A stretch of 57,984 bases of DNA from an uncultured Clostridia bacterium (GCA_948530865.1 CAOTKV010000012.1:1-57984), one strand, 5' to 3'. Positions 39,952 through 48,924 are shown, counted from the first letter of the stretch. The notes: generated by a model from the sequence alone, not told the origin. A program made the numbers and translations.

Positions 39952-40302
39952 TTAAGCTTTTTTTGCAATTTCAGCTAATTCAGCAAATGCTTTGCTATCT
40001 GAAACAGCGATTTCAGCTAACATTTTTCTATTGATTGTAACATTAGCTTTCTTTAGTCCTGCGATCATTCTGCTATATGTTAAACCATTCATTCTAGCTG
40101 CTGCATTAATTCTTGCAATCCATAATTTTCTAAAATCAGATTTTTTATCTTTTCTTCCTACATATGCATACATTCCAGATTTCATAACTGCTTGTTTAGC
40201 ATTTCTATATCTGTAGTGTTTTGCTCCATAGTATCCTTTTGCTTGTTTTAATACTTTTTTATGTCTTGCTCTTGTTGTTCTTGCTGTTTTTACTCTTGCC
40301 AT
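39952..40302 (-). CDS. rplT: 50S ribosomal protein L20
   Basis: 116 residues. MARVKTARTTRARHKKVLKQ, AKGYYGAKHYRYRNAKQAVM and RDKKSDFRKLWIARINAAAR-type sequence are diagnostic. L20 binds 23S rRNA early in 50S assembly and in Bacillota also represses its own operon by binding the leader RNA; see 41085-41214. Third gene of the infC-rpmI-rplT operon. Confidence 0.98.
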   Translation of the reverse strand: MARVKTARTTRARHKKVLKQAKGYYGAKHYRYRNAKQAVMKSGMYAYVGRKDKKSDFRKLWIARINAAARMNGLTYSRMIAGLKKANVTINRKMLAEIAVSDSKAFAELAEIAKKA

Positions 40303-40335
40303 TTATTTTCAACTCCTTCTATACTAAATTTAATT

Positions 40336-40539
40336 CTAGTTACCATATGGTAATAATTTTTTGATTCCTGCTACTACAGTTTTATCTGCGTATGCATCTT
40401 GAATTTTTCCTGATTTCTTTTGTCTTGTTGTTTTTGTTGCTAAACGATGTCTTCTATTAGCTTTTGTTCTTTTAACTTTGTCTGTAGCTGTATAAGAATA
40501 TCTTTTCTTTGCAGCTTTATTTGTTTTTAATTTTGGCAT
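40336..40539 (-). CDS. rpmI: 50S ribosomal protein L35
   Basis: 67 residues from the ATG at 40539: MPKLKTNKAAKKRYSYTATD is the standard L35 N-terminus, and NRRHRLATKTTRQKKS follows. AAGGGAG lies at the right distance from this ATG; the in-frame start further upstream adds MKGDFK, which is not conserved and covers the ribosome site. Second gene of the operon. Confidence 0.97.
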   Translation of the reverse strand: MPKLKTNKAAKKRYSYTATDKVKRTKANRRHRLATKTTRQKKSGKIQDAYADKTVVAGIKKLLPYGN

Positions 40540-40565
40540 TTTGAAATCTCCCTTCATTATTTAAT

Positions 40566-41075
40566 TTATATTTTTTTTGTTAAAATTACAAACATTGTTT
40601 TACCTTCTAAGAATGGCTTTTTCTCAACTGTTGATATATCAGATAAGTCTTCTATGAATTTGTTTAAAACAATTTCTCCAGCCTTAGTATTATTCAATTC
40701 TCTTCCTCTGAATCTTACTGTAAATTTAACTTTATTTCCAGATTCTAAAAATGTTCTAGCATTTTTACTTTTAAAAGAAAAATCATGATCACCAATATTT
40801 GGTGTAACTCTAATTTCCTTTAATTCAACAGTTTTTTGATTTTTTCTAGACTCTTTTTCTTTTTTTGCTTGTTCAAATTTGTATTTTCCATAATTCATTA
40901 ATTTACAAACTACTGGTTTGCTATTTGGAGAAACTAAAACTAAATCTAGGTTCTTCTCTTCAGCATATTTTAACGCTTCATCAATAGAAATAACTCCTAT
41001 TTTTTCTCCTTCTGCACCAATTAATTGAACTTCTTTTTCTTTAATTTGTCCATTTATAGGCAATTCTTGTTTAAT
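40566..41075 (-). CDS. infC: translation initiation factor IF-3, ATT start
   Basis: 169 residues. IF-3 N-domain: LPINGQIKEKEVQLIGAEGE, then DEALKYAEEKNLDLVLVSPN and PVVCKLMNYGKYKFEQAKKE; C-domain: KEIRVTPNIGDHDFSFKSKN and KFTVRFRGRELNNTKAG. IF-3 keeps 30S subunits free and checks start codons. The strong GGAGG at about 41090 lies 9 bases before ATT at 41075-41073 (ATT AAA CAA GAA), and homology begins there. This is the conserved rare AUU start of infC, which allows autoregulation by IF-3. The longer ATG-initiated reading frame to 41141 runs through the leader. Confidence 0.95.
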   Translation of the reverse strand: MKQELPINGQIKEKEVQLIGAEGEKIGVISIDEALKYAEEKNLDLVLVSPNSKPVVCKLMNYGKYKFEQAKKEKESRKNQKTVELKEIRVTPNIGDHDFSFKSKNARTFLESGNKVKFTVRFRGRELNNTKAGEIVLNKFIEDLSDISTVEKKPFLEGKTMFVILTKKI

Positions 41076-41084
41076 AGTAAAACA

Positions 41085-41214
41085 CCTCCAAAAAAAAATT
41101 TGACTTATTTTAAAAAGCCAAATCCACATACTAAATTCCATATAAAACGTTGAAATTTAACCTTATGCTCACACTTAAGATAAGGTGAGAAGTGGATACT
41201 TCTTCTTAAAACAC
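41085..41214 (-). ncRNA. L20 leader (autoregulatory attenuator of infC-rpmI-rplT)
   Basis: The minus-strand leader has GTATCCACTTCTCACCTTA (about 41195-41177), and later TGTGGATTTGGC followed by a hairpin with GTCAAAT and T8. GTGGAT can pair with ATCCAC, or its downstream part (ATTTGGC) with GTCAAAT to form the terminator. The layout and sequence match the Bacillota L20 leader, in which L20 protein binding favours termination. It lies between the promoter and infC. Confidence 0.85.
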
Positions 41215-41218
41215 TAAA

Positions 41219-41247
41219 ATGATAACACTTTTTAATTATTTTGTCAA
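41219..41247 (-). promoter_or_regulatory. sigma-A promoter of infC-rpmI-rplT
   Basis: On the minus strand TTGACA (41247-41242), 17 bases, TATCAT (41224-41219). Confidence 0.83.
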
Positions 41248-41259
41248 GAAAAAATTTAA

Positions 41260-41285
41260 AAGTCTCTTAAAATTTAAGAGACCTT
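41260..41285 (-). terminator. intrinsic terminator of the 41291-41881 gene
   Basis: On the minus strand AAGGTCTCTTAAA pairs with TTTAAGAGACTT (one wobble), followed by TTAAATTTTTT. Confidence 0.83.
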
Positions 41286-41290
41286 ATCAG

Positions 41291-41881
41291 TTATTTTCTA
41301 AATATTGACATAAATTTATTTTTTATCTTTTTGAAAAATCCAATTTTTTCTGAATTTTCATTTAATGGTAAGTTATCAGTAGACGCATGAATATCACTTG
41401 AAATTTCCTCATCAACCATATCTGTATAATCTTGAATATCTGGATTATTTTCTGTATATTTTTCATATCTTTGCACTTGACGTGGTTTAGAAAAATCTTC
41501 TAAGTCTTCTTCTCCAGTTACAACAGTTGCAGAGGCATTATCAAATAACTTTTCAATGCTGTATTTTTCACGCATTTGCTCTTCAAGCTTATGCTGGTTA
41601 TTAAGCATTATATCATATAATTCTTGTTTTCTTTTCTCATCTTCACACCAATATTTTAAATGTAGTAAGGCTATAATTTCTAATGTATATCTTTTTAATC
41701 CTTGCTTCTCTAATGGAACATATGGATTTATATGTATCTCATGATTTGGATCTTTGTATGTTCCGAAGAACTCCAACATTTTGGGTGGAATTTTATCTAT
41801 ATATCTTTGATTCATATGATGTATAATATAATCTACTTCTGCATATGCTCGTATATCTTCTAACGTAATTACAACACTCAT
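41291..41881 (-). CDS. conserved hypothetical protein, 196 aa
   Basis: The N-terminal half (IIHHMNQRYIDKIPPKMLEF, then YVPLEKQGLKRYTLEIIALL, then YWCEDEKRKQELYDI) follows a pattern I know from unnamed Clostridia proteins: YxxKIPxKMLxFF, PLxxQxLxxxTLxIIALLxLKYWC, then a Lys/Glu-rich helix. The C-terminal half is acidic and disordered-looking, ending in a basic FFKKIKNKFMSIFRK that may touch the membrane. Soluble. The function is unknown. AGGAG-type ribosome site; it has its own terminator. Confidence 0.7.
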   Translation of the reverse strand: MSVVITLEDIRAYAEVDYIIHHMNQRYIDKIPPKMLEFFGTYKDPNHEIHINPYVPLEKQGLKRYTLEIIALLHLKYWCEDEKRKQELYDIMLNNQHKLEEQMREKYSIEKLFDNASATVVTGEEDLEDFSKPRQVQRYEKYTENNPDIQDYTDMVDEEISSDIHASTDNLPLNENSEKIGFFKKIKNKFMSIFRK

Positions 41882-41914
41882 TTGTAATCCTCCAATTCTT
41901 TCTTTTGTAACTTT

Positions 41915-42355
41915 CTATCTTTCTACATTATCTTTATTTACTTCTTGTCCTATTTCTGTTTTTCCATTTTCTAAAATATCATTTACAATTTGCTCTGCCG
42001 TTCTAGTATCTTTGGCTAAAGCCTTTTGTTGTTCAGAAACCTTTTGACCTGCTTCTATTGTTGCGTTCAAATTTGTATTTTCTGCATTCGCTAGTGAAGC
42101 CTGCAACATAGCATTTTCATCTTTTGTTGCTGAAAGCATTTCTGCTGAATATTTAGCTACTAATACTAATTTTTCTTGAACAGCTTCCATCTTTTCTTCG
42201 CCAATCCAACCAATAAATGTATATGAAATTCCATTTGTTGCTTCTTTTTCTGGTGGATTTCCTTTGTATTTAACTGTTGCTCCAGCATTTACTAGTTGAT
42301 GATCTAAAATTGTTTTTCTGTCATCATCTAAAAATATGACTTCAAATTCTTCCAC
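41915..42355 (-). CDS. protein with one InlB B-repeat-like domain
   Basis: 146 residues. The first 60 (FEVIFLDDDRKTILDHQLVN, GATVKYKGNPPEK, YTFIGWIGEE) follow the Listeria-Bacteroides/InlB B-repeat pattern: a VxFxDxDGxxLxxQxVxxGxxAxxPxxPxxxGYxFxGW module. The rest (about 65-146) is a helical, Ala/Gln/Glu-rich region. It has no signal peptide, unlike most B-repeat proteins, which are on the cell surface, so it appears cytoplasmic. AGGTACTGC upstream gives an AGG ribosome site. The function is unknown. Confidence 0.65.
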   Translation of the reverse strand: MEEFEVIFLDDDRKTILDHQLVNAGATVKYKGNPPEKEATNGISYTFIGWIGEEKMEAVQEKLVLVAKYSAEMLSATKDENAMLQASLANAENTNLNATIEAGQKVSEQQKALAKDTRTAEQIVNDILENGKTEIGQEVNKDNVER

Positions 42356-42473
42356 TTGCAGTACCTCCTATTATCTTTAGTATTCCTTTAAATTATATTC
42401 TTAATAAAAAAATTTTTCAAACTTATTTATATTACATTTTTAATACAAATATAATACAAAAAGTAAAAAAAAA

Positions 42474-42496
42474 GACACGAACTAAATCGTGCCTCT
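42474..42496 (-). terminator. intrinsic terminator of hup
   Basis: On the minus strand GGCACGA and TCGTGTC pair (one mismatch) and are followed by T9. Confidence 0.8.
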
Positions 42497-42524
42497 CTAT
42501 AATTTCAATAAGATACAAATCTTA

Positions 42525-42800
42525 TTAGTTGTTAACTAAATCTTTTAATGCTTTTCCAGCTTTGAATACTGGAGCTTTTGATGCTGGTATTTTGATTTCT
42601 TCTTTAGTTTGTGGGTTTCTTCCTTTTCTAGCTGCTCTTTTTCTTACTTCAAAAGATCCAAATCCAACTAATTGAACTTTATCACCTTTTGTTAAAGATT
42701 CTGTAACAACATCAACAAATGCGTTTACAGCTTCTTCAGCAGATTTTTTTGTTTCTCCTGTTTTTGCAGCTACTGCTGCTACTAATTCAGCTTTGTTCAT
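42525..42800 (-). CDS. hup: HU-family DNA-binding protein
   Basis: 91 residues, the standard length. MNKAELVAAVAAKTGETKKS, LTKGDKVQLVGFGSFEVRKR and GRNPQTKEEIKIPASKAPVF are the diagnostic HU features, including the beta-arm with RNPQT. It is an abundant nucleoid protein that bends DNA. AGGAGG precedes the ATG. Single-gene unit with its own terminator. Confidence 0.98.
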   Translation of the reverse strand: MNKAELVAAVAAKTGETKKSAEEAVNAFVDVVTESLTKGDKVQLVGFGSFEVRKRAARKGRNPQTKEEIKIPASKAPVFKAGKALKDLVNN

Positions 42801-42832
42801 TTAAAATTACCTCCTAATAGATTTAAGTATTA

Positions 42833-42860
42833 TGTAGAATATCTATTATTTTGTTCTACA
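42833..42860. promoter_or_regulatory. inverted repeat upstream of hup
   Basis: TGTAGAA (42833-42839) and TTCTACA (42854-42860) are perfect inverted repeats 14 bases apart, in the expected promoter region of hup. It could be a regulator site; I see no clear -35/-10 pair to place it against. Confidence 0.4.
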
Positions 42861-42965
42861 ATATCTTTATTCGCCAAAATAAGCTAAAATCCTTCTTTTT
42901 TTCAAAAAAATTCTCAAAAATCATTTATTTTTCAAGGGTTTCAGAACTATATTGTTCAAAAGCCT

Positions 42966-44513
42966 TTATTTTTCAGCACTTACAAGTTTTTTCATTTTTA
43001 TATAAAAAATCAAAATATTTACCATATATACTATTATTGCAATTAATATTGAGAAAATTATGGTAATTATCTCCGAAAAATTTATCTGTAAAAACCAATA
43101 ATATAATTTATTTGAAATTATAATCATAATTATACTAAATACAATTGGCTTACATATTTCTTTAAATAAACTAAACTTTATATATATACATTTTTTTAAT
43201 GAAAAATACAATATTATAAATGATATAGCATTTGAAAAAATATTTCCTAATATTGCTCCTTTTTCAAAAATTCCTTCTATTGGTATTAAAACTATATTAA
43301 AAATTATTTTAGAAATTAATCCAACAACCGATGAAATTAATAATATTTTTGTTTTTCCAAGTCCTTGAAGAATTCCGCTTATAGTTTGTATCAATAACGC
43401 AAAAAATATACCAAAAGATGCTAAAGATAATAATTCATATCCTTCTATTGCATTTGGAAATAGTAATTTAAATATTCTTTCTGAATAAAAAAACATCCCA
43501 AATATACAAGGAATACCTATAATACATGTACTTCTTAAAGAAAATTTTATTTTTTCTACTATTCCATCTAAATCATTCTTTGCTCTTTTTTCCGAGATTT
43601 CAGGCACTAGTGCTGTTGAAAGAGCAATATTAAATGATAATGGTAATGCTACTAAAATATCAACTTTAGAACTTAAAATTCCATATTTTCTTTTTGAATA
43701 TTCTTCTCCTACTATATTTTTAAGTAATCTAACAATTGTAATAGAATCAACATTTTTTCCTAAATTTCCAAGCAATGAACTTATTGTTATTGGAATTGAA
43801 ATAAAAATAATTTTTCTTATTATATTTATAATTCTTTCCTTATAAAATTCATTTCCAAATTTTATTAAATTATTACTTTTATATTTAATACATATATACA
43901 TTAAACTAAATAAAGTTGCTAAAGTAGTTGCTAAATTTGCTGTTGATGCCATTGCCTCAGTATTATAATTAGAGACCTTTGATACTATTTCAACTAAAAT
44001 AATTGTAAGAATTGACTTTACAACCTGCTCATAAAACTGGGATTTAGCTGTAATATATATCATACCTTTACCATTAAAATAGCCTCTCATTACAGAAATT
44101 ATTGAAACAAAAAAAATTGCTGGTGATAAAACTTTTAAACTTAATTTAGCTTCTGGAATTTGAATAATATTATTTGATATATATTCTGAAAATGCAAATA
44201 TAACAATACTTCCACAAAATCCTACTATTGAAAATATTAATATAGAAATTTTTAATATTCTTTCTTCATTTTTATAATCACCTATAGAATTTTTTTCAGA
44301 AATTAATTTAGAAATTGCATTTGGTACACCAATTGAAGATAAAGTAAGTAATAATGCATAAATTTGATACCCACTCATGTATATTGCATTTCCCTCATCT
44401 CCAAAACCAACTTTATTAGTTAAATATAAGCTATATAATACACCAAATATTTTTACTAAAACTTGTGAAATTAATAGCGAAAATATTCCTGCAAAAAAAT
44501 TATTTATTTTCAT
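42966..44513 (-). CDS. SpoVB/MurJ-type polysaccharide flippase
   Basis: 515 residues with about 14 membrane segments, a MOP-superfamily transporter. The N-terminus (FFAGIFSLLISQVLVKIFGV, then LYSLYLTN) and IYALLLTLSSIGVPNAISKL match SpoVB/YtgP-like proteins of Bacillota; SYFNGKG-like MRGYFNGKGMIYITAKSQFY is also typical. Such proteins flip lipid-linked peptidoglycan precursors or act in spore cortex synthesis. SpoVB, MurJ and YtgP cannot be told apart by eye. Given the spoVA operon, a role in sporulation is possible. Confidence 0.85.
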   Translation of the reverse strand: MKINNFFAGIFSLLISQVLVKIFGVLYSLYLTNKVGFGDEGNAIYMSGYQIYALLLTLSSIGVPNAISKLISEKNSIGDYKNEERILKISILIFSIVGFCGSIVIFAFSEYISNNIIQIPEAKLSLKVLSPAIFFVSIISVMRGYFNGKGMIYITAKSQFYEQVVKSILTIILVEIVSKVSNYNTEAMASTANLATTLATLFSLMYICIKYKSNNLIKFGNEFYKERIINIIRKIIFISIPITISSLLGNLGKNVDSITIVRLLKNIVGEEYSKRKYGILSSKVDILVALPLSFNIALSTALVPEISEKRAKNDLDGIVEKIKFSLRSTCIIGIPCIFGMFFYSERIFKLLFPNAIEGYELLSLASFGIFFALLIQTISGILQGLGKTKILLISSVVGLISKIIFNIVLIPIEGIFEKGAILGNIFSNAISFIILYFSLKKCIYIKFSLFKEICKPIVFSIIMIIISNKLYYWFLQINFSEIITIIFSILIAIIVYMVNILIFYIKMKKLVSAEK

Positions 44514-44623
44514 TTTACCAATCCTAATTTAAAGTTTTTTATAAATTGTATTATTTTAATTAGCTTTATATGCTTAGGTCTTAATTTTTTTGCCAAAATT
44601 ACAAGGTTTTTTCGTTAAAACGC

Positions 44624-44652
44624 TTGATTTTTTTCACATTTTGTAAGATAAT
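44624..44652 (+). promoter_or_regulatory. sigma-A promoter of the TraG-like gene
   Basis: TTGATT (44624-44629), 17 bases, GATAAT (44647-44652). Confidence 0.65.
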
Positions 44653-44690
44653 AAAGATGTATAATTTTGTTATAAAAAGGATAGATTTTT

Positions 44691-47030
44691 ATGAAATATA
44701 TAGATATGTTTTTAAAGAAATTAAAAACTGATAGAAATACATTTGCAACATATGTATTAACATTAATTTCAGTTTATATAACAATTGATAGACTATCAGA
44801 AATTTTATTCATCATGTTTTCTGGAATTTCTGTGTCATATTGGGGACCTATCAAATACACTTTTGCTATGGCATGTGTAATTTTTGCATTTTATTTTTCA
44901 CCATCTTCAAAATTTGTTGAAGATAAAAATACAAAACTGCAATTTTTCTATACATATACAGTTATTCTCTATATAGTTGTTGTATCTATGGTTATCCAAT
45001 GGATTAATCAACTTGGTTGGTTAATGCTATTTTCTGTACCTAACTATCCTTACATAATAACAACTTTTATGGATTTAATAAAACCAGCATTCTCAGCATT
45101 TGCTTGGTATATTCCAATATGTAGTTTCTTCCCATTCTTTAAATGGTTATATACAACAATTGATGATACATTATTTATTAAAGAATCAATTTGGGATTAT
45201 GGTGGAATAGATTTATCAGATAAATCTATTGGTATGGGACCTTATACTTGTGAAATGTTCTTATGTAAAGATAGAGAAACTGGTAAAGCTATAAAAACAC
45301 CTGAAGCTAGACGATTTGAATCAACATTAATTGTTGGGGTATCTGGTTCAGGAAAAACATCTATGATGTTTGAGCCAATGATAGCTAGAGATATAGAGAA
45401 AAAATATTTCTTTAAAGAATCAGCAAAAGAATTAGGATTTACAGCATTAAAAACAAATATTGCAACATTAAATTCTCCTTATTCTAATGAATATATAAAT
45501 GAGAACTTCTCATTAAATATGATTACACCAGTTAGTGGTAGAGAAAAAGTATTTAAAACATTTTTCTCAAAACTACTTTACCAATATAATGGTGATAAAT
45601 CGGTATATAAAAATCTAGGTCTTACTTACCTAGCACCAGATTATGAATCAATAACACATGTTATTGATGTAGCAGAAAATTTTGGAATAAAATATCATAT
45701 CGTTGATCCTAGTAATAATACATCAAGTGGTTTAAATCCATTTACATTTGAGGATCCAATAAAAACATCAATTGCAATATCATCTATCTTAAAAAGAATG
45801 TATTTTTCAGAATATTCATCTCACGATGAAGCATTTATGAGAAATATAGTAACCCAAGCAATTGAAAACTTAGTATTATTATTAAAAGAAACTTATCCAA
45901 GACTTCATGAAGGTCTACTTCCTAACTTAGAAGATTTATTAGACTTATTAAACGATTTCAGCTTAATTGAAGAAATGGCTGAACAAATGAAGACCTTCCC
46001 TGATCTTGTAGAAAAATATAGAATTCAATTAGGATATTTCAAGAAAACATTTTATAAAGGAGCATTAAATATTGCTGAAACAGAAAAATACTTACAAGCA
46101 TCTGCAGCACAACTTGAAAATTTACTTAGATTCCCAGGAGTTAGAAATATCTTATGTAACAGAACAAATAATATTAATTATGATAAAGCATTACAAGATG
46201 GTGAAGTTACATTTGTGTGTACTCGCCGTGGAGACTTAGGAGCTGGTGTTCATAAAGCATTTGGTCTATTCTTCCTATTGCTAATGCAACAATCAGTTTT
46301 ATCAAGACCTGGAAATGAAAACAATAGAATACCACACTTCTTATATGTAGATGAGTTCCCTCCTTTCGTTTGTAAAGCAACAGAAGATATATTCACTTTA
46401 TATAGAAAATATAGAGTTGGTACAATCATTTCATCACAAAACTTAGCACAATTTGGTACAGTTAATGGTGAAAATTTCAGACAAACTATTTTAGCAAACT
46501 GTACAACAAAAGTCGTATTTGGTAATAATACACCAGAAGATAATGATTGGTGGGAAAAAGAACTTGGTGAAAAGAGACGTTGGACATTCACTCATGATTA
46601 TCATACAGATCAAGGAAAATATGATGATAATTATAAAGGTATTAAATGGGCATGGATTCCTTACTATAAAGCTGGTAAAGTTCAATCTTTAAAATTCAAA
46701 TATGTTATTTATAAGACTAAAGATTTATCAGGAAAGAGCTTAATTGGTCAAGCAAAAATAGACTTCTTAGAAGCTCGATATAAAGAAAAACAAAAAATCA
46801 AAACATATAACTTTAGTAAATTTGCAAAAGGTTCATCTGCTTCACATGAAAGTTCAGATTATGAATCTACTGATAACAAATTTGATTTAAAACATATAAA
46901 CTTTAATGGAAAATCAGACAATCCAAATGATATGGATCCCATTCAAATGAACAATTCAGATATGAATTATAGATTTGATAATGAAAACGCAATTACATCT
47001 TATAATTCAAATAATAACAATAATAGTTAA
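44691..47030 (+). CDS. TraG/VirD4-like type IV coupling ATPase (orphan)
   Basis: 779 residues. Four membrane helices at about 17-38, 54-72, 88-106 and 138-158 are followed by a RecA-like ATPase: Walker A VGVSGSGKTSMM, Walker B HFLYVDEFPPF, the SSQNLAQFGTVNG motif and TTKVVFGNNTPEDNDWWEKE, all typical of the TraG/TraD/VirD4 group (TraM-recognition domain). The last 90 residues are a low-complexity tail rich in Ser, Asn and Asp. In conjugation systems such proteins feed DNA-relaxase complexes into a type IV channel. No relaxase or channel gene is nearby. AAAGGA precedes the ATG. It shares a terminator region with the convergent 47125 gene. Confidence 0.88.
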   Translation: MKYIDMFLKKLKTDRNTFATYVLTLISVYITIDRLSEILFIMFSGISVSYWGPIKYTFAMACVIFAFYFSPSSKFVEDKNTKLQFFYTYTVILYIVVVSMVIQWINQLGWLMLFSVPNYPYIITTFMDLIKPAFSAFAWYIPICSFFPFFKWLYTTIDDTLFIKESIWDYGGIDLSDKSIGMGPYTCEMFLCKDRETGKAIKTPEARRFESTLIVGVSGSGKTSMMFEPMIARDIEKKYFFKESAKELGFTALKTNIATLNSPYSNEYINENFSLNMITPVSGREKVFKTFFSKLLYQYNGDKSVYKNLGLTYLAPDYESITHVIDVAENFGIKYHIVDPSNNTSSGLNPFTFEDPIKTSIAISSILKRMYFSEYSSHDEAFMRNIVTQAIENLVLLLKETYPRLHEGLLPNLEDLLDLLNDFSLIEEMAEQMKTFPDLVEKYRIQLGYFKKTFYKGALNIAETEKYLQASAAQLENLLRFPGVRNILCNRTNNINYDKALQDGEVTFVCTRRGDLGAGVHKAFGLFFLLLMQQSVLSRPGNENNRIPHFLYVDEFPPFVCKATEDIFTLYRKYRVGTIISSQNLAQFGTVNGENFRQTILANCTTKVVFGNNTPEDNDWWEKELGEKRRWTFTHDYHTDQGKYDDNYKGIKWAWIPYYKAGKVQSLKFKYVIYKTKDLSGKSLIGQAKIDFLEARYKEKQKIKTYNFSKFAKGSSASHESSDYESTDNKFDLKHINFNGKSDNPNDMDPIQMNNSDMNYRFDNENAITSYNSNNNNNS

Positions 47031-47031
47031 T

Positions 47032-47075
47032 AAAAAGTGAAATTTAAGAAGCATTTTCTTAAATTTCACTTTTTT
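47032..47075 (+). terminator. intrinsic terminator of the TraG-like gene
   Basis: AAAAAGTGAAATTTAAGAA pairs perfectly with its inverse across a 5-base loop, ending in TTTTT. The stem belongs to the AAAAAGTGAAA repeat family also seen at 6450-6491. Confidence 0.9.
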
Positions 47076-47084
47076 AATATCAAA

Positions 47085-47116
47085 AAAAGACCTTAACTAT
47101 AAGTTAAAGTCTTTTT
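47085..47116. terminator. terminator of the 47125-48060 gene
   Basis: AAAAAGACCTTAACT and AGTTAAAGTCTTTTT form a nearly perfect stem, with A and T tracts that allow termination in both directions. Confidence 0.82.
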
Positions 47117-47124
47117 ACATCCAA

Positions 47125-48060
47125 TTATTCTAATATTTTAAATTCTATATTTTTAGCTTCAAATTTTCCTGTTGTTTCATTCTTTGTAAATTCAGTTAAT
47201 GATTTATCTAATGAGCCAGCATTTTGTTTTAAATCTGTAGTATAGTAAACTTTTATTTTATCGAATTGTAATCCTTTTTTTACTACTTCTTTAAATGTTT
47301 CTACCATATGCTTATCATCTTCACAAACTAATATTAATTGTGGTCTTGCCTCAAATCCAGAATCAAATGGAACAAAGTTCTCTAAAAAATCTTTATATAA
47401 TCTCATTCTATCTATAAATTTTGTTTTCCAATCTTCTTCTCTTCTAACACATTCAAAAATTAAGCTTAATGTTTTTCCTGATTTTGATATTTTTACTTCT
47501 CCATGTCCTTTAAATGCTTTACCATTCATCTTAGCTGTAATAGCTGTTTTTACTTTATAGCTATCAAAATTCTTAGCTTTTCTCATATAAGCAACTATTA
47601 CTTGATTTCCAGCTAATCTTTTTTTCATTAAAGCTACTGGTTTTGTATTATCTGTTGGTTGCCATTTGCATTCTACTTCTTTAGAATTTAACAAATATTT
47701 CCCCATTTTTTCCATACAATAAACTCTATATATTCCTTTTCCTTCTTCTGAAGTAAAGTAATATCTAGTTAAAATTTTTGTTTTTACTAATTGTTCTAAC
47801 TTTGTGTTTAACTTATCTTGTGATTTAATATCTTCTCCTTTAAATTTAAGGATTTGATAAATTTGTCTTGAAGTTAAAAATTCAAATTCATTTACTAAAT
47901 CTAGTATCTTGAAATGCACATCTGTAATATGACCAAGGTTAATCTTATGGATAATTTGATTTATTGATACATATCCATCCTTGCCATCAAATGTTTTTAT
48001 TTCTCCTTCTCTAATAGCGAATGGAGAAACGGTAGTTTTAATTTCTTCATCTTCTACCAT
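47125..48060 (-). CDS. winged-helix, replication-relaxation-like protein
   Basis: 311 residues from the ATG at 48060, which has GGGAGG 10 bases upstream; an upstream in-frame ATG covers that ribosome site. Residues about 45-115 form a winged helix (HFKILDLVNEFEFLTSRQIY, KLNTKLEQLVKTKILTRYYF), followed by an alpha/beta domain with IFECVRREEDWKTKFIDRMR and PQLILVCEDDKHMVETF. This layout resembles the replication-relaxation family of plasmids and conjugative elements, where it helps relaxase or replication proteins. It is convergent with the TraG-like gene, which suggests a mobilisation-related pair. Confidence 0.7.
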   Translation of the reverse strand: MVEDEEIKTTVSPFAIREGEIKTFDGKDGYVSINQIIHKINLGHITDVHFKILDLVNEFEFLTSRQIYQILKFKGEDIKSQDKLNTKLEQLVKTKILTRYYFTSEEGKGIYRVYCMEKMGKYLLNSKEVECKWQPTDNTKPVALMKKRLAGNQVIVAYMRKAKNFDSYKVKTAITAKMNGKAFKGHGEVKISKSGKTLSLIFECVRREEDWKTKFIDRMRLYKDFLENFVPFDSGFEARPQLILVCEDDKHMVETFKEVVKKGLQFDKIKVYYTTDLKQNAGSLDKSLTEFTKNETTGKFEAKNIEFKILE

Positions 48061-48087
48061 TTTTAAATAACCTCCCATAATTTTATT

Positions 48088-48891
48088 TTAAACAATCAAA
48101 AGTTTAATTTTTTTTCTGTCTTTAATGATTTTTTTAATATAGACATTTACCTTTTGCCCATATTCTAAACCATCTTTATACTCAGCAAGCCCCACTAAAT
48201 TAGGTTTTAATTCAATAAAAATACCATTTTTAAATTTATCTGCTTCTTTAACAATTCCTTCAACAATAGTTTTTTCATTGTATTCTTCTACATTTTGCTC
48301 CCAATTTCCTAGTAGCTCTTTGTATGTTAAGACAATTTTATCATTTTGCTTGTCTATTGATTTTATCATAACATTTATTTTTTGTCCAATAAAAAATCTT
48401 TCTTCAGGTGATTTAATTCTTGAAACTGATATATCTTCTATATGTAAAAGTCCTACAACCCCTCCACCAATCTCAACAAAAACACCAAATTTTCTAATAT
48501 TTCTTACAATACCATTTACAATATTTCCCTCTTGCAAATCATTTTTAACCCAATCTAAAGCTTCTTGTTGAACCTTTTTCCTAGATAATAAAACATTATT
48601 ATCATCATAAATTTCTTTCACTTTAAACTGTACAAAATTATTTACTTTATTTCTGCAAATATTAGGATTGCAAAAGCCAAACTCATCTATATTTATGGCT
48701 TCAAACTCATTTCTTGGAATAATTCCTTTTATATCATCCCCTAATTTAACATGCAAATTGTAATTTGAATCACATTCTGAAACAGTTCCTTGCAATACAG
48801 TTCCATTATAAAATGCTGTATTTACTGAATTTCTGTCTAACTTTTCTTTTGTTTCTATCCACCCTTCTGGAATAAATTTTGGGTATTCCAT
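48088..48891 (-). CDS. S1 RNA-binding domain protein
   Basis: 267 residues with three S1 OB-fold repeats. Repeat 1 (about 28-105) includes NGTVLQGTVSECDSNYNLHV; repeat 2 (about 118-190) includes GIVRNIRKFGVFVEIGGGVV followed by GLLHIEDIS and is the best conserved; repeat 3 (about 205-267) includes EGIVKEADKFKNGIFIELKP. It is related to ribosomal protein S1/YfrI-type translation factors and probably binds mRNA or rRNA. It follows the pseudouridine synthase genes on the same strand. Confidence 0.88.
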   Translation of the reverse strand: MEYPKFIPEGWIETKEKLDRNSVNTAFYNGTVLQGTVSECDSNYNLHVKLGDDIKGIIPRNEFEAINIDEFGFCNPNICRNKVNNFVQFKVKEIYDDNNVLLSRKKVQQEALDWVKNDLQEGNIVNGIVRNIRKFGVFVEIGGGVVGLLHIEDISVSRIKSPEERFFIGQKINVMIKSIDKQNDKIVLTYKELLGNWEQNVEEYNEKTIVEGIVKEADKFKNGIFIELKPNLVGLAEYKDGLEYGQKVNVYIKKIIKDRKKIKLLIV

Positions 48892-48924
48892 ATCTTATCC
48901 TCTTTCGTAAATTATTTTAAACAT

